Source: Nonlabens sp. (lineage in GTDB: Bacteria > Bacteroidota > Bacteroidia > Flavobacteriales > Flavobacteriaceae). Taken from it: DNA of 64,000 nt. The stretch spans positions 1 to 64,000 of the forward strand of contig JAHDIQ010000008.1 of the NCBI GenBank assembly GCA_020630715.1, written 5' to 3'. The position numbers and the translations under genes are program-made. Position 1 is the first letter of the stretch. Every line of letters begins with the position of its first letter. The notes under the pieces were generated by a model, which was given only the letters and a program-made list of their open reading frames with translations, did not search any database and was not told the origin of the DNA. Of this stretch, positions 16,874 to 26,083 are shown piece after piece.

Positions 16874-17698
16874 TCACCATCCTCTAGAACTCTTACTAGA
16901 CTCCAGTCTTTCTTCTAATCCATCAGGTAACTGTGCAAAAAAGTCAAAACCAGTTTGTTGTTCTATCTGGTCTACACTAGTCACATAATTATAGATGGAT
17001 TCATCAGATTTGCGATGTGGCATTAAGAAGGCTAGTAGTTTACCGCCATCATCTGTATCGCGATAAATGATTTTATAATACGCAGATGGTACGGTCACAT
17101 TTTCTGTTCCTATCTCGTCTTTAGAATTTTTAAATACAGAACCTGTGATGACATACAACTCACCATAGCGTTTTGCATAATAACGCGTTTTTTGTTCTAG
17201 GGTATTCCAGATACCAGCATTAAATTCATGTATTTGTGGGCTGATATTAGAAGTTAGAAAAGTCTCTTCATAATCTTTTTTACTGGCTCTACGATCACCA
17301 GCCGGAACGAGATGGCCACGATCATATCCACTTTTTTTATAATTACGCCAGTGTGCAGCGCCTGTTTTTACCATATCATCGATTTCAAAATACGGTCTTT
17401 TATAATCTACATCTCTTATATCACTGGATCTTAAAATGTGAGCGGTCCATTCTGCCTGTTCATGGCGTTCATTGTAAGAAAGACTATAGGTGTTATGATG
17501 AATGATTTGGTTATCAGAATCTGGTAAAAAGTCCTTGCGAGATAACGATTTGATACCATCGCGATCACTTTGCTCTTGTGATTGCTGGTCTTCACGTTCT
17601 AGGTTTTCATTAGAGATTTGGGTGTTTTCTCGAGTCTCAAAATAGTAGAAACCTACTGCTACTAGCAATACTAGAATAACATAAATAACTTTTTTCAT
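16874..17698 (-). CDS. DNA/RNA non-specific endonuclease (NUC1 family)
   Basis: This 274-residue nuclease of the Serratia NucA/EndoG type cuts single- and double-stranded DNA and RNA with one Mg2+. The signature DRGHLVPAGDRR carries the catalytic His. The metal-binding Asn region follows in NISPQIHEFNAGIWNTLE, and ITGSVF is also typical. The N terminus has a membrane anchor or uncleaved signal (VIYVILVLLVAVGFYYF, about 4-20) followed by a polar linker of about 35 residues, so the enzyme probably acts outside the inner membrane. The start overlaps the permease stop by one base, so it is the last gene of a three-gene unit. Confidence 0.9.
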   Translation of the reverse strand: MKKVIYVILVLLVAVGFYYFETRENTQISNENLEREDQQSQEQSDRDGIKSLSRKDFLPDSDNQIIHHNTYSLSYNERHEQAEWTAHILRSSDIRDVDYKRPYFEIDDMVKTGAAHWRNYKKSGYDRGHLVPAGDRRASKKDYEETFLTSNISPQIHEFNAGIWNTLEQKTRYYAKRYGELYVITGSVFKNSKDEIGTENVTVPSAYYKIIYRDTDDGGKLLAFLMPHRKSDESIYNYVTSVDQIEQQTGFDFFAQLPDGLEERLESSKSSRGW

Positions 17699-18798
17699 TA
17701 GGTGGTTTTTACGTCCAAAGCATCTCTTAAAGAATTTCCTAGTAACATGAACGCCATCACTAGCGTCATGATGGCGATACCAGGAACCAGCGCAAGATAT
17801 GCTTTATCCAGAATAATATATTGATAGTGATCTTTAATCATGCTGCCCCAACTAGGCATAGGTGGTTGTGCTCCTATTCCTAGAAAGCTTAAACCACTTT
17901 CTATAAGAATCGCAGCAGCAAAATTTGCCGCACTTATTACAATGATAGGCGCCATAATGTTAGGCAAAATATGTCTCGTTATAATGCGGTAATTGTTAAA
18001 ACCTAAGGCTCGCGCAGCGGTGACGTATTGATATTCTTTAGCAACTAGAACTTGTCCGCGTACCACACGTGCTACTTCCACCCACATGGTAAGTCCTACA
18101 GCAATAAAAACGGTAAAGAAGCTCTTTCCTAGCGCAATACTAATGGCAATGACCATTAATAAGGTAGGAATAGACCACACCACGTTAATAATCCACATAA
18201 TGGCAGCGTCTATTTTACCACCAAAATATCCCGCAATCGCACCCATAAAAATCCCGATGAGTAGCGAGATGAGTACTGCGACAAATCCTATACTAATACT
18301 GATTCGTGCGCCTACCATAATCCTACTAAGCAGGTCGCGACCGTATTTATCTGTTCCTAGTAGAAATGTTTTTTGCGATAGATAGCTTTCGCGAAAGCGT
18401 GATTCATCCATCCCTTTTGCATCATTTATCATTACCGGTTGCCATGGCTGTTCTATACCATCGATGTCAAAAGCTCTATAATGCCAAATGCCGTTGAGAG
18501 ATGCAACTTCTTGAACGGGAATTTCCTTTGTACTAGCCGTGCGACCATTCCACCAGTCTGTCCAGTGTGATTCTACCTCATTAATCGGGATTTCTAATAG
18601 ATCTACCGCAAAACCTGGAGGTTGTGAGTGAATGGATAGATGCATTTGATTTGCATATTGTGTATCGTCTGGTGCGATAACGTAAGCAAATATGGCGATA
18701 AAAGCATAAAAAAGGATCACCAGTATACTCAAAACGCCCCATAAATTCTTTTTGAACTTATGGAGCGCTAGAGCTGTTAATGAGCCTGGTGCAAACAT
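17698..18798 (-). CDS. ABC transporter permease, OppC/DppC type, with large periplasmic insertion
   Basis: This is a 366-residue inner-membrane permease. The first helix is near 19-40. The DppC-type core follows from about 165 onward, with the EAA-type loop in AARALGFNNYRIITRHILPN. Between helix 1 and the core there is an extra-cytoplasmic segment of about 120 residues, longer than in standard DppC and rich in Trp. A palindrome copy (18385) encodes RFRES inside this segment. No OppB, OppA or ATPase gene lies nearby. The gene overlaps the protease and nuclease genes by one base at each end. Confidence 0.88.
   Translation of the reverse strand: MFAPGSLTALALHKFKKNLWGVLSILVILFYAFIAIFAYVIAPDDTQYANQMHLSIHSQPPGFAVDLLEIPINEVESHWTDWWNGRTASTKEIPVQEVASLNGIWHYRAFDIDGIEQPWQPVMINDAKGMDESRFRESYLSQKTFLLGTDKYGRDLLSRIMVGARISISIGFVAVLISLLIGIFMGAIAGYFGGKIDAAIMWIINVVWSIPTLLMVIAISIALGKSFFTVFIAVGLTMWVEVARVVRGQVLVAKEYQYVTAARALGFNNYRIITRHILPNIMAPIIVISAANFAAAILIESGLSFLGIGAQPPMPSWGSMIKDHYQYIILDKAYLALVPGIAIMTLVMAFMLLGNSLRDALDVKTT
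18385..18398. repeat. 14-bp palindrome GCTTTCGCGAAAGC, inside the OppC-like permease gene
   Basis: Perfect copy, read in the third phase as Arg-Phe-Arg-Glu-Ser. It is the only copy here that uses this phase. Confidence 0.97.
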
Positions 18799-20957
18799 TA
18801 ATTTTTAAATTGAGTCACCTTATTTTCTAGGTCAGTGATTTTAAGATCTTTCAGAACGTTAATCGCTTCGGCTAGGTAGATATCTTTAGACAAACTCTCG
18901 TGCCAGCGCTCGCGTTTTTCTGCAAGGATGCTGTCATTCTTAATTAATTCCTTCTCGTAATTCACGTATTCAAAAGAAAGGTTGTTTTTATAATCGTCTA
19001 GTACGTCAAATTTCTCTGTTTCCTTTTCTAGACGATCTAGTCTTGCTTTATAAGCATCATAATTTAAGGGATAGACATTATTTTCACGTTGTATGCTCAT
19101 CCATTTTGCATTCTCATCAATTAAAGCAAAGTTAGGATCGTTATCTATTCTGGATTGTGATCTTGCGATCGCACCTTTGTAGTCACTGTATTTATTAAAC
19201 TTGGCATATTTTGCAGGAGCAATTTCATCATAAGGTAATGGGAACTCTTCATCTCGTTCTCCTATGTCTATATAGCTAAAACGATCTGGAGTAATGACAT
19301 CGCTTTTCACACCTTCTAGTTGAGTACTACCACCATTAATTCTGTAGAATTTTTGAGTAGTTAATTTAATAGCACCTAAATCACCTAGTTCACTATTACG
19401 CACCCAGCGGTTTAGATCTTCTACGTTTTGTACAGTTCCTTTTCCAAAGGTTTGCTTACTTCCTATAATCACAGCACGTTCATAATCCTGTAAGGCTGCT
19501 GCTAGAATCTCTGATGCACTGGCAGATAGTTCATTTACCATTACCACTAGTGGTCCGTCCCATACGATGCTGTTTCCATCATCATCATTAAAAGTTTTAG
19601 TACGATTATTCTTTAAAGCAACTTGCACCACAGGTCCATCTTCTATAAATAAACCTACCATTTCAATTACTTCTCTTAGAGATCCACCACCATTATTACG
19701 TAAATCTAGCACTAGACCTTCCATTCCTTGTTCCTTAAGACGGATGATTTCTTTTTTGATATCATCGCCAGCAGCACGACCATTGCGATTTTCCATATCA
19801 AAATAAAACTTAGGAAGATTGATTAGTCCATAATTGATACTTCCTGCTGGATCTTTTACGATAACAGATTTTGCATAGGTTTCTTCTATTTCTACCACAT
19901 CTCTAGTAAGTGTGATGTCCTCAATGGTTCCATCTACACGTTTTAAAGTTAAAGTAACATCAGTTCCTTTAGGTCCTTTTATTAAATCTACGGCATCGCT
20001 TATGCGCATTCCTACAATACTAGTAGCAACGGTATCATTCACTTGTGCTACTTTAAGAATCACGTCACCTACTTCAATTTGTTCACTGCGCCATGCTGGT
20101 CCACCAGAGATCACTTCTACAACGCTGATGTAATCCATTTTCTTTTGCAGTCGTGCACCTATTCCTTCTAATTTACCGCTCATAGAGGTGTCAAAACGAT
20201 CCTTAGTTTGAGGCGCAAAATAATTAGTATGTGGATCAAAATAGGTCGTGATCGCATTAAGATATAATCCTAGGTAATCTGTACGTTCTACATCTTCCAT
20301 ATTGTCAAAAGATTCTTCAATAGACCTTTTTACTTCATCGCGTACTTCTTTTTCTAACTGTTCTGGAGTTTTTTTCTTTGCAGGATCGGTTTCTTTTTCT
20401 TGCTCTTCCATTTTATCATGGTAGCTGCTTAAGGCTTGAAGTTTTAATAACTTTCTCCAGTGCTCTTTTAACTCTTTGCGATTTTTTGCATAAGGAAGGT
20501 TTTCATAATCTGTATTAAGAATTTCGTCTTTTGTGAAATCAAATGGTTCTTTAATAACTTCTTCAAATACTTTTTGAGCTTCATCAATTCGTTTTTCTAG
20601 ACGTTCTTCTGATAGATTGAATAGATCTACCTTTCCATCTCTAATTTGATCATCTATTAAATATTGATACTTAAGAAATTCTTGATAGTCAGATTCTAGT
20701 AAATATCTTTTAGCAGCGTCTAGATCATTGACGTAATTATCAAATACTTCTTTTGAAAAAACATCTGTAAGTTGTGCTGGAGAATAATGACTGCGTTCTA
20801 GAACGTGAGCAATTAGTGTGACTAGTAATTCTTCTTTTTCCTTATCACCAGGATCTATGTCGTTATTTAAACTAAAACTACAACTAGCTGTTGCAGCAAA
20901 AAGTACGATGATAGCTAGTGCTACATTGTGTTTTATAAAATTCATAAGTAATTTCAT
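18798..20957 (-). CDS. prc: tail-specific (carboxy-terminal processing) protease, S41A family
   Basis: This 719-residue periplasmic protease recognises nonpolar C-terminal tails of envelope proteins. A lipoprotein-like signal is visible (IIVLFAATASCSFS, Cys26). The Prc N-terminal helical domain covers about 35-235. The PDZ domain is near 258-345 (GIGARLQKKMDYISVVEV). The protease domain contains LVLDLRNNGGGSL, the nucleophile region NELSASASEI (Ser about 480) and the catalytic Lys506 in FGKGTVQ. A C-terminal DUF3340-like domain follows. It is the first gene of the unit with the OppC-like permease and the NUC1 nuclease. Confidence 0.93.
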   Translation of the reverse strand: MKLLMNFIKHNVALAIIVLFAATASCSFSLNNDIDPGDKEKEELLVTLIAHVLERSHYSPAQLTDVFSKEVFDNYVNDLDAAKRYLLESDYQEFLKYQYLIDDQIRDGKVDLFNLSEERLEKRIDEAQKVFEEVIKEPFDFTKDEILNTDYENLPYAKNRKELKEHWRKLLKLQALSSYHDKMEEQEKETDPAKKKTPEQLEKEVRDEVKRSIEESFDNMEDVERTDYLGLYLNAITTYFDPHTNYFAPQTKDRFDTSMSGKLEGIGARLQKKMDYISVVEVISGGPAWRSEQIEVGDVILKVAQVNDTVATSIVGMRISDAVDLIKGPKGTDVTLTLKRVDGTIEDITLTRDVVEIEETYAKSVIVKDPAGSINYGLINLPKFYFDMENRNGRAAGDDIKKEIIRLKEQGMEGLVLDLRNNGGGSLREVIEMVGLFIEDGPVVQVALKNNRTKTFNDDDGNSIVWDGPLVVMVNELSASASEILAAALQDYERAVIIGSKQTFGKGTVQNVEDLNRWVRNSELGDLGAIKLTTQKFYRINGGSTQLEGVKSDVITPDRFSYIDIGERDEEFPLPYDEIAPAKYAKFNKYSDYKGAIARSQSRIDNDPNFALIDENAKWMSIQRENNVYPLNYDAYKARLDRLEKETEKFDVLDDYKNNLSFEYVNYEKELIKNDSILAEKRERWHESLSKDIYLAEAINVLKDLKITDLENKVTQFKN

Positions 20958-21115
20958 TTGTCTCTTTCTATGATGTAAAAATCATGCCACTCTTAATAAG
21001 CACAATGTAATACTAGAAATTCACTTCCTATGGCTAATTTACTTAATTTTAACCCAGATTAAGAATAGTGCAGAAGGATTGTGAAATTCTACGACTTATT
21101 CTGCTAAAAGACCTT

Positions 21116-21898
21116 ATGGAAAAATCTAAAAGACCATTAATTCTAGTGACAAACGATGACGGAATCACTGCGCCAGGAATACGTACACTTATAGAAATAG
21201 CAAGAGAACTAGGTGATGTTGTTGTAGTCGCACCAGATAGCCCGCAAAGTGCAATGGGACATGCCATTACCATAAATGACACGTTATATCTAAAAGAATT
21301 TAAAGGTCATTCTCATGATCATAAAGAATATACGACTAGTGGTACGCCAGTAGATTGTGTAAAAATGGCATCGCATGAAATACTAGATCGCAAACCAGAT
21401 CTATGCCTTAGTGGTATTAATCACGGTAGTAACAGCGCGATTAATGTAATTTACAGTGGTACCATGAGTGCTGCGATGGAGGCAGGAATAGAAGGAATAC
21501 CTGCAATAGGGTTTTCTCTATGCGATTATTCACACGATGCAGATTTTCAAGCGGCACGACCTTTTATAAAATCCATTATTGAAAATGTAATTGAAAAAGG
21601 AATGGCTCGTGGAGTGGTGTTCAATGTGAATATACCTAAAGCGACGCATGATGAAATTAAAGGAGTTAAGATTTGCAGACAGGCAAATGCATATTGGGTA
21701 GAAGAATTTGATAAACGCACAAATCCTTATGGTAAAGATTATTACTGGTTAACAGGTAAATTTGTAAACGATGATAAAGGAGAAGATACAGATGAATGGG
21801 CGCTAGCGCATAACTATATTTCTATCGTTCCTACACAATATGATCTAACAGCACACCATTATATAGGTGAATTAAATACATGGGATTTTGGTAATTAA
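21116..21898 (+). CDS. surE: 5'/3'-nucleotidase SurE
   Basis: SurE is a metal-dependent nucleoside-monophosphate phosphatase with a Rossmann-like fold. The N-terminal metal site LVTNDDGITAPG, then APDSPQSAMGHAIT, the TSGTPVDCVKMA segment and LSGINHGSN are all conserved. The frame is open from a GTG at 21068, but the ATG at 21116 (MEKSKRPLILVTNDDG) gives the family's normal start. The 3' end overlaps the next small gene by 11 bp. The order prc, surE, small membrane protein, lpxB matches what I recall from Flavobacteriaceae. Confidence 0.94.
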   Translation: MEKSKRPLILVTNDDGITAPGIRTLIEIARELGDVVVVAPDSPQSAMGHAITINDTLYLKEFKGHSHDHKEYTTSGTPVDCVKMASHEILDRKPDLCLSGINHGSNSAINVIYSGTMSAAMEAGIEGIPAIGFSLCDYSHDADFQAARPFIKSIIENVIEKGMARGVVFNVNIPKATHDEIKGVKICRQANAYWVEEFDKRTNPYGKDYYWLTGKFVNDDKGEDTDEWALAHNYISIVPTQYDLTAHHYIGELNTWDFGN

Positions 21899-22187
21899 GA
21901 TATTAAAGGGCTTTTTTTTAGGGATCATTGCAAACTGCATAGGCAGTTATTTATATGTCTATTTTTTCTCAAGATATAGTTTTGAAACAACTATAGAGGC
22001 AGCAGCGCAACAAGGTTTTTTAGGTGGCGTGATAGGACTAGGAGCTGTACTTAATCTGGTGTTGTTCTTTTTCTTTTTGACGTCAAAACTTGGTAAATTC
22101 CGTAAAGAGATACAGCCTTATGAGGCGCGTGGTGTTTTAATGGCCACCTTACTAGCGGCACTAGCGGTTTTATACTTTGAATTTTAG
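21888..22187 (+). CDS. small membrane protein between surE and lpxB
   Basis: This 99-residue protein is of unknown function. Three hydrophobic segments are visible: about 7-28, 45-65 and 83-99, with polar turns (RYSFETTIEAA, SKLGKFRKEIQPYEARG). The start codon is TTG at 21888, overlapping the surE stop by 11 bp. Its end is 3 bp from the lpxB start, so it is embedded in the operon and very likely translated. I do not recognise a named family. Confidence 0.7.
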   Translation: MVIKILKGFFLGIIANCIGSYLYVYFFSRYSFETTIEAAAQQGFLGGVIGLGAVLNLVLFFFFLTSKLGKFRKEIQPYEARGVLMATLLAALAVLYFEF

Positions 22188-22190
22188 CCT

Positions 22191-23300
22191 ATGAAATATT
22201 ATATCATAGTAGGTGAGGCTAGTGGTGATTTACATGGATCTAATCTTATGAAATCATTACAGCATCTAGATCCAGAAGCTCAATTTAGATTTTGGGGTGG
22301 TGATTTGATGGAAGCCGTAGGTGGTGAGCAAGTCATGCACTACAAGGAACGTGCAATCATGGGATTTACAGAGGTGATACGCAAGCTAGGAACGGCACTT
22401 AAGAATATTAAATTCTGTAAACAGGATATTGAAGCGTATCAACCAGATGCATTGATCTTTATGGATTATTCTGGCTTTAATTTGCGTATTGCAAAATGGG
22501 CAAAACCTAAAGGTTTCAACACTCATTATTACATCAGTCCGCAAGTATGGGCATCTCGTGAAAGTCGGGTAGAAACTATCAAAAACACCATTAATCATAT
22601 GTATGTGGTGCTGCCGTTTGTTAAAGATTTTTACGAGCAAAAACATCAGTTTCCCGTACATTTTGTAGGTCATCCTATTATTGATGCCATCCAGCAACAT
22701 GAGCGTACAGATCATATTGCTTTTTTAAAAGAGTATCAACTAGATGATAGGCCGTTGATTACTTTAATGCCAGGAAGTCGTAAGCAGGAAATCACTAAAA
22801 TGCTAGGCGTGATGTTGCAAATGGTAGATCATTATCCAGACTATCAGTTTCTAATTGCTGGTGCGCCAGGCCAGGATGCTAGTTTTTACAAACCATTTTT
22901 AAGAGATAATGTAACCCTAGTAATGAATCGCGCCTATGATTTATTGTGTTTATCACACGCCGCGCTGGTAACATCTGGAACGGCAACGCTGGAAACAGCG
23001 CTTTTTAAAGTACCGCAAGTGGTATGTTATAAGGGTAGCTCCATTAGTTATCGCATCGCAAAAATGATTATTAAATTAGATTACATTTCTCTAGTAAATC
23101 TGATTATGGATAAACAAGTGGTGACAGAATTGATCCAAAACGATTTTAATATCGTCAATTTAAAAAAGGAATTGGCTCAAATACTAAATGCGACTCAACG
23201 CAACCGCATTTTTGCAGATTATTATGAGTTAGAACAAAAATTAGGCGGTGCTGGTGCAAGTGATCGCACGGCTGCTTTAATCATTAAAAATTCTAAGTAG
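22191..23300 (+). CDS. lpxB: lipid-A-disaccharide synthase
   Basis: LpxB condenses UDP-2,3-diacylglucosamine with lipid X to form the lipid A disaccharide. It is a GT19 glycosyltransferase at the inner face of the membrane. The 369-residue protein has the family start YYIIVGEASGDLHGSNLMK, then YISPQVWASRESRV, LPFVKDFYEQ, the phosphate-binding LMPGSRKQEI, and a C-terminal TSGTATLETALFKVPQVVCYK donor-site region. It follows the small membrane protein by 3 bp. Confidence 0.96.
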   Translation: MKYYIIVGEASGDLHGSNLMKSLQHLDPEAQFRFWGGDLMEAVGGEQVMHYKERAIMGFTEVIRKLGTALKNIKFCKQDIEAYQPDALIFMDYSGFNLRIAKWAKPKGFNTHYYISPQVWASRESRVETIKNTINHMYVVLPFVKDFYEQKHQFPVHFVGHPIIDAIQQHERTDHIAFLKEYQLDDRPLITLMPGSRKQEITKMLGVMLQMVDHYPDYQFLIAGAPGQDASFYKPFLRDNVTLVMNRAYDLLCLSHAALVTSGTATLETALFKVPQVVCYKGSSISYRIAKMIIKLDYISLVNLIMDKQVVTELIQNDFNIVNLKKELAQILNATQRNRIFADYYELEQKLGGAGASDRTAALIIKNSK

Positions 23301-23304
23301 TAGT

Positions 23305-23961
23305 ATGATTAATCGTATCTCGCTTTCGCACTTCGACATTGCTCAGTGTAAACTTGGTCGTCGTTTTACTCCTAGAAAGCGTAATTTGTCCATCCTGAAT
23401 CGTTTTTTCATCATTCTATTCACCACAGCATTTGTGATAAGTTGTGGTAGTAAAAAACCACGTGTGGTCACAACTAAAAAGCGCGCTAAAAAAGAACGCG
23501 TTTACAAAAAACCAGCAGTCACAACATCAACAAATACAGATGATCCACCGGTATTGAAAACTGTTGAAAACAACACCGCTACTTTTAACACGGTAATTAA
23601 AAACGCGAGGACTTATAAAGGAACTACATATAAATATGGCGGTAGCACCAGATCTGGGATGGATTGTAGTGGATTGATTCACATCGCTTTTAAGGAATCA
23701 GGCACTAATGTGCCGCGGACTAGTCGCAGCCTTTATGATGCGTCAAAAAAGATACCGCTAAACCGAGTTCAAAAAGGAGATTTACTGTTTTTTGCCACTG
23801 GTAGTAATCGTAAAAAATTGAATCACGTAGCACTAGTTACTAACGTCACACCTGCCGAAATTACTTTTATTCATTCCACGAGCTCACGTGGTGTGATAGA
23901 ATCTACACTTAATGAAATTTACTGGGTAAATGCCTTTTTAAGCGCTGGTAGGTTGAAGTAA
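23305..23961 (+). CDS. C40-family (NlpC/P60) peptidase, lipoprotein
   Basis: This is a cell-wall endopeptidase of the gamma-D-Glu-diamino acid type. Cys121 in SGMDCSGLIHIAF is the nucleophile, and the His in KLNHVALVTN and a later FIHSTSSRGV complete the site. A lipobox VISC (Cys47) predicts export and lipid anchoring. The Lys/Arg-rich stretch at about 50-70 is a linker. The first 28 residues (MINRISLSHFDIAQCKLG and on) look like read-through of a dispersed repeat and lie upstream of a normal signal sequence (LNRFFIILFTTAF). The original start may be the TTG at 23386 or thereabouts. Confidence 0.87.
   Translation: MINRISLSHFDIAQCKLGRRFTPRKRNLSILNRFFIILFTTAFVISCGSKKPRVVTTKKRAKKERVYKKPAVTTSTNTDDPPVLKTVENNTATFNTVIKNARTYKGTTYKYGGSTRSGMDCSGLIHIAFKESGTNVPRTSRSLYDASKKIPLNRVQKGDLLFFATGSNRKKLNHVALVTNVTPAEITFIHSTSSRGVIESTLNEIYWVNAFLSAGRLK
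23322..23378. repeat. palindrome split by a second repeat, at the 5' end of the C40 peptidase gene
   Basis: CGCTTTCGC is followed by about 42 bp that include CTTCGACATTGCTCAGTGT, and then by GAAAGCG. The outer parts are the two arms of the dispersed palindrome. The inner part encodes HFDIAQC, a peptide I recall from many Flavobacteria ORFs that start in a dispersed repeat. The nesting is inferred from this one locus. Confidence 0.6.
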
Positions 23962-23995
23962 AGTAGCTTTCTGATTTATTTCTTAACTTCATCTA

Positions 23996-26083
23996 ATGAA
24001 GTGGTTAGGATATCCTATATACCGATTATTATTTTGCTATATAGCTGGTGTTGTTGCTGGTTACTATCTAGAAGTTGATCTAGGGTTAGTACAGGTGATG
24101 ATTCTTGCCAGTTTTGTAATGATCGCTATTTCTGTCTTCTTGTTTCCTAAACTACAAGCTGTAAAATGGGTTTTTGGTTTAAGTACGATGTTGTTTTTTA
24201 CAAGTTTAGGCATCGGAATGTTGCATTTTAAGGATGCAAGTCAACAGCCTCATCATTTTCAAAATCAGTTAGTTTCTAGTGATGAGCAATTAGTTCATTT
24301 GAAACTCTATAAGCGGTTAAGTTCAAATCAATATAATGACCGGTTTTATGCACAGGTCTTGCAAGTAGAAGATCAAATCGCCAGTGGAAATGTACTGGTA
24401 TTATTTAAACGTAGTGATAGCATCTCATATCAAATAGGAGATCGTTTACTAGTTTATGATGATATAAGTGAAGCTAGTAATGAACGTAATCCTGGAGATT
24501 TTAACTATAAACAGTATTTAGAGCTTATTGATGTTCAAGGTCAGATGTATCTGGATAAGAATCAGATATTTCAGGTTATTAGTGCCAAAAATGATGATCA
24601 AATCGCATCCATGCGTGTTCATTTAATGGGTTTGCTAGACCAAAGTGATTTAGAACAAAAACCACGTGCTATGATTCAGGCATTGATATTAGGGCAACGT
24701 GAGAACCTAGATTTAGAAACATCCCAAAACTTTAGAGATGCTGGAGTGATTCATATTCTAGCTTTAAGTGGATTGCACGTGGGAATCATTTTATTGATTT
24801 TGAGATTTTGCACACAATGGATGCATAGAATAAGGCATGGTAGATGGATTCAAAGTGCTATAATTATTATTTTATTGTGGTGTTATGCATTACTTACAGG
24901 AATGTCACCGTCCATATTACGCGCTGTTACCATGTTCTCTTTTATTGCTATAGGTATGAATATTAGACGTAAAAGTTCTGTCTATCATAGCCTTGCAGTA
25001 AGCGCTTTTATTCTATTGTTGATCAATCCTAAATTACTATTTCAAGTAGGGTTTCAATTAAGTTATACGGCTGTGTTTTTCATCGTACTATTGCAGCCTG
25101 TCTTGTATAGATTGTGGAACGTTGACCATCCTATTTTTAAATTTTTCTGGAGAATTGCTTCAGTAACGATAGCGGCGCAAATAGGAGTAGCGCCTTTAAG
25201 TTTATTTTATTTTCATCAGTTTCCGGGATTATTCCTTGCAGGTAATTTATTGTTACTTCCCATGCTTCCATTAATTATTGGAGCATCATTACTTTTAGTG
25301 ATTTTGTTACTATTGCAAATCAATGCTTACTATCTAGCGGTAACGCTCAACACGTTACTGACTTGGATTATTGAAGTAGTAGAATACATTAGTTCATTTG
25401 ACCAGTTCATCATTAAAAACGTTTATTTTTCGATAGTCGAATTATGTTTGATTTACGCGGTGATTATAAGTTTGGCGTGGTTCTTTAATACTAGAACACG
25501 TCGCAGTAGAAAAGAACGTGTTATACGTTCAAAAGCAGGCTGGCAATTTCATCTTGCCTTGGGTTTTGTTGCAATCTTCTTTTTGGTTAAAATTTATGAC
25601 AGTGTAAAACCTAATCCTACAGAATATGTATTGTTGCATCAGGCAGTAGGATCTGCGATTAGTGTTTCTAACAATGTAGATGCAACGTTGATGTATGATT
25701 TCCATGTGATGGATTCCTTACGTCAGGCTAATGCCTTATCTAGATTACAGGCAACTAGGTTATTAAGAAATAAAAAAACAAATCTGGATACCTTGAAGAA
25801 TTACGTACCTATAATTAATAAAAGGGTTTTAATCGTAGATGAAGATGCGGTTTATCCTAAGGAAGAAGTAGACGTAGTGATCTTATCCCAAAGTCCTAAA
25901 GTACATTTAGAACGATTAATTAAACAATTAAAACCTCAAACCATCATTGCAGATGGTTCAAATTACCGCAGTAGTTTGCCTAGATGGAAAGCTACTTGCA
26001 ATGCGATGAATGTGAGATTTTTAAACACCTATGAAACAGGTGCGATTGATTTAATTAACCTTGAAGCTTATATTCAAAATTAG
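23996..26083 (+). CDS. comEC: ComEC/Rec2-family competence channel protein
   Basis: ComEC forms the inner-membrane channel for single-stranded DNA uptake in natural transformation. The 695-residue protein has N-terminal helices, an OB-like DUF4131 domain at about 60-200 (FKRSDSISYQIGDRLLVYDDI and NPGDFNYKQYL), and the competence core. The core includes LALSGLHVGIILLIL, TGMSPSILRAVTMF and FQLSYTAVFFIVLLQP at about 230-480. The C-terminal region is short and lacks a full metallo-beta-lactamase domain, as is usual in Bacteroidota. The gene end overlaps the converging thioredoxin-like gene by 29 bp. Confidence 0.9.
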   Translation: MKWLGYPIYRLLFCYIAGVVAGYYLEVDLGLVQVMILASFVMIAISVFLFPKLQAVKWVFGLSTMLFFTSLGIGMLHFKDASQQPHHFQNQLVSSDEQLVHLKLYKRLSSNQYNDRFYAQVLQVEDQIASGNVLVLFKRSDSISYQIGDRLLVYDDISEASNERNPGDFNYKQYLELIDVQGQMYLDKNQIFQVISAKNDDQIASMRVHLMGLLDQSDLEQKPRAMIQALILGQRENLDLETSQNFRDAGVIHILALSGLHVGIILLILRFCTQWMHRIRHGRWIQSAIIIILLWCYALLTGMSPSILRAVTMFSFIAIGMNIRRKSSVYHSLAVSAFILLLINPKLLFQVGFQLSYTAVFFIVLLQPVLYRLWNVDHPIFKFFWRIASVTIAAQIGVAPLSLFYFHQFPGLFLAGNLLLLPMLPLIIGASLLLVILLLLQINAYYLAVTLNTLLTWIIEVVEYISSFDQFIIKNVYFSIVELCLIYAVIISLAWFFNTRTRRSRKERVIRSKAGWQFHLALGFVAIFFLVKIYDSVKPNPTEYVLLHQAVGSAISVSNNVDATLMYDFHVMDSLRQANALSRLQATRLLRNKKTNLDTLKNYVPIINKRVLIVDEDAVYPKEEVDVVILSQSPKVHLERLIKQLKPQTIIADGSNYRSSLPRWKATCNAMNVRFLNTYETGAIDLINLEAYIQN

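Noticed and set aside
26055-26083. Possible frameshift or misassembly where comEC and the thioredoxin-like gene overlap
   Set aside because: A 29-bp tail-to-tail overlap is normal; both proteins have complete, family-length C termini.
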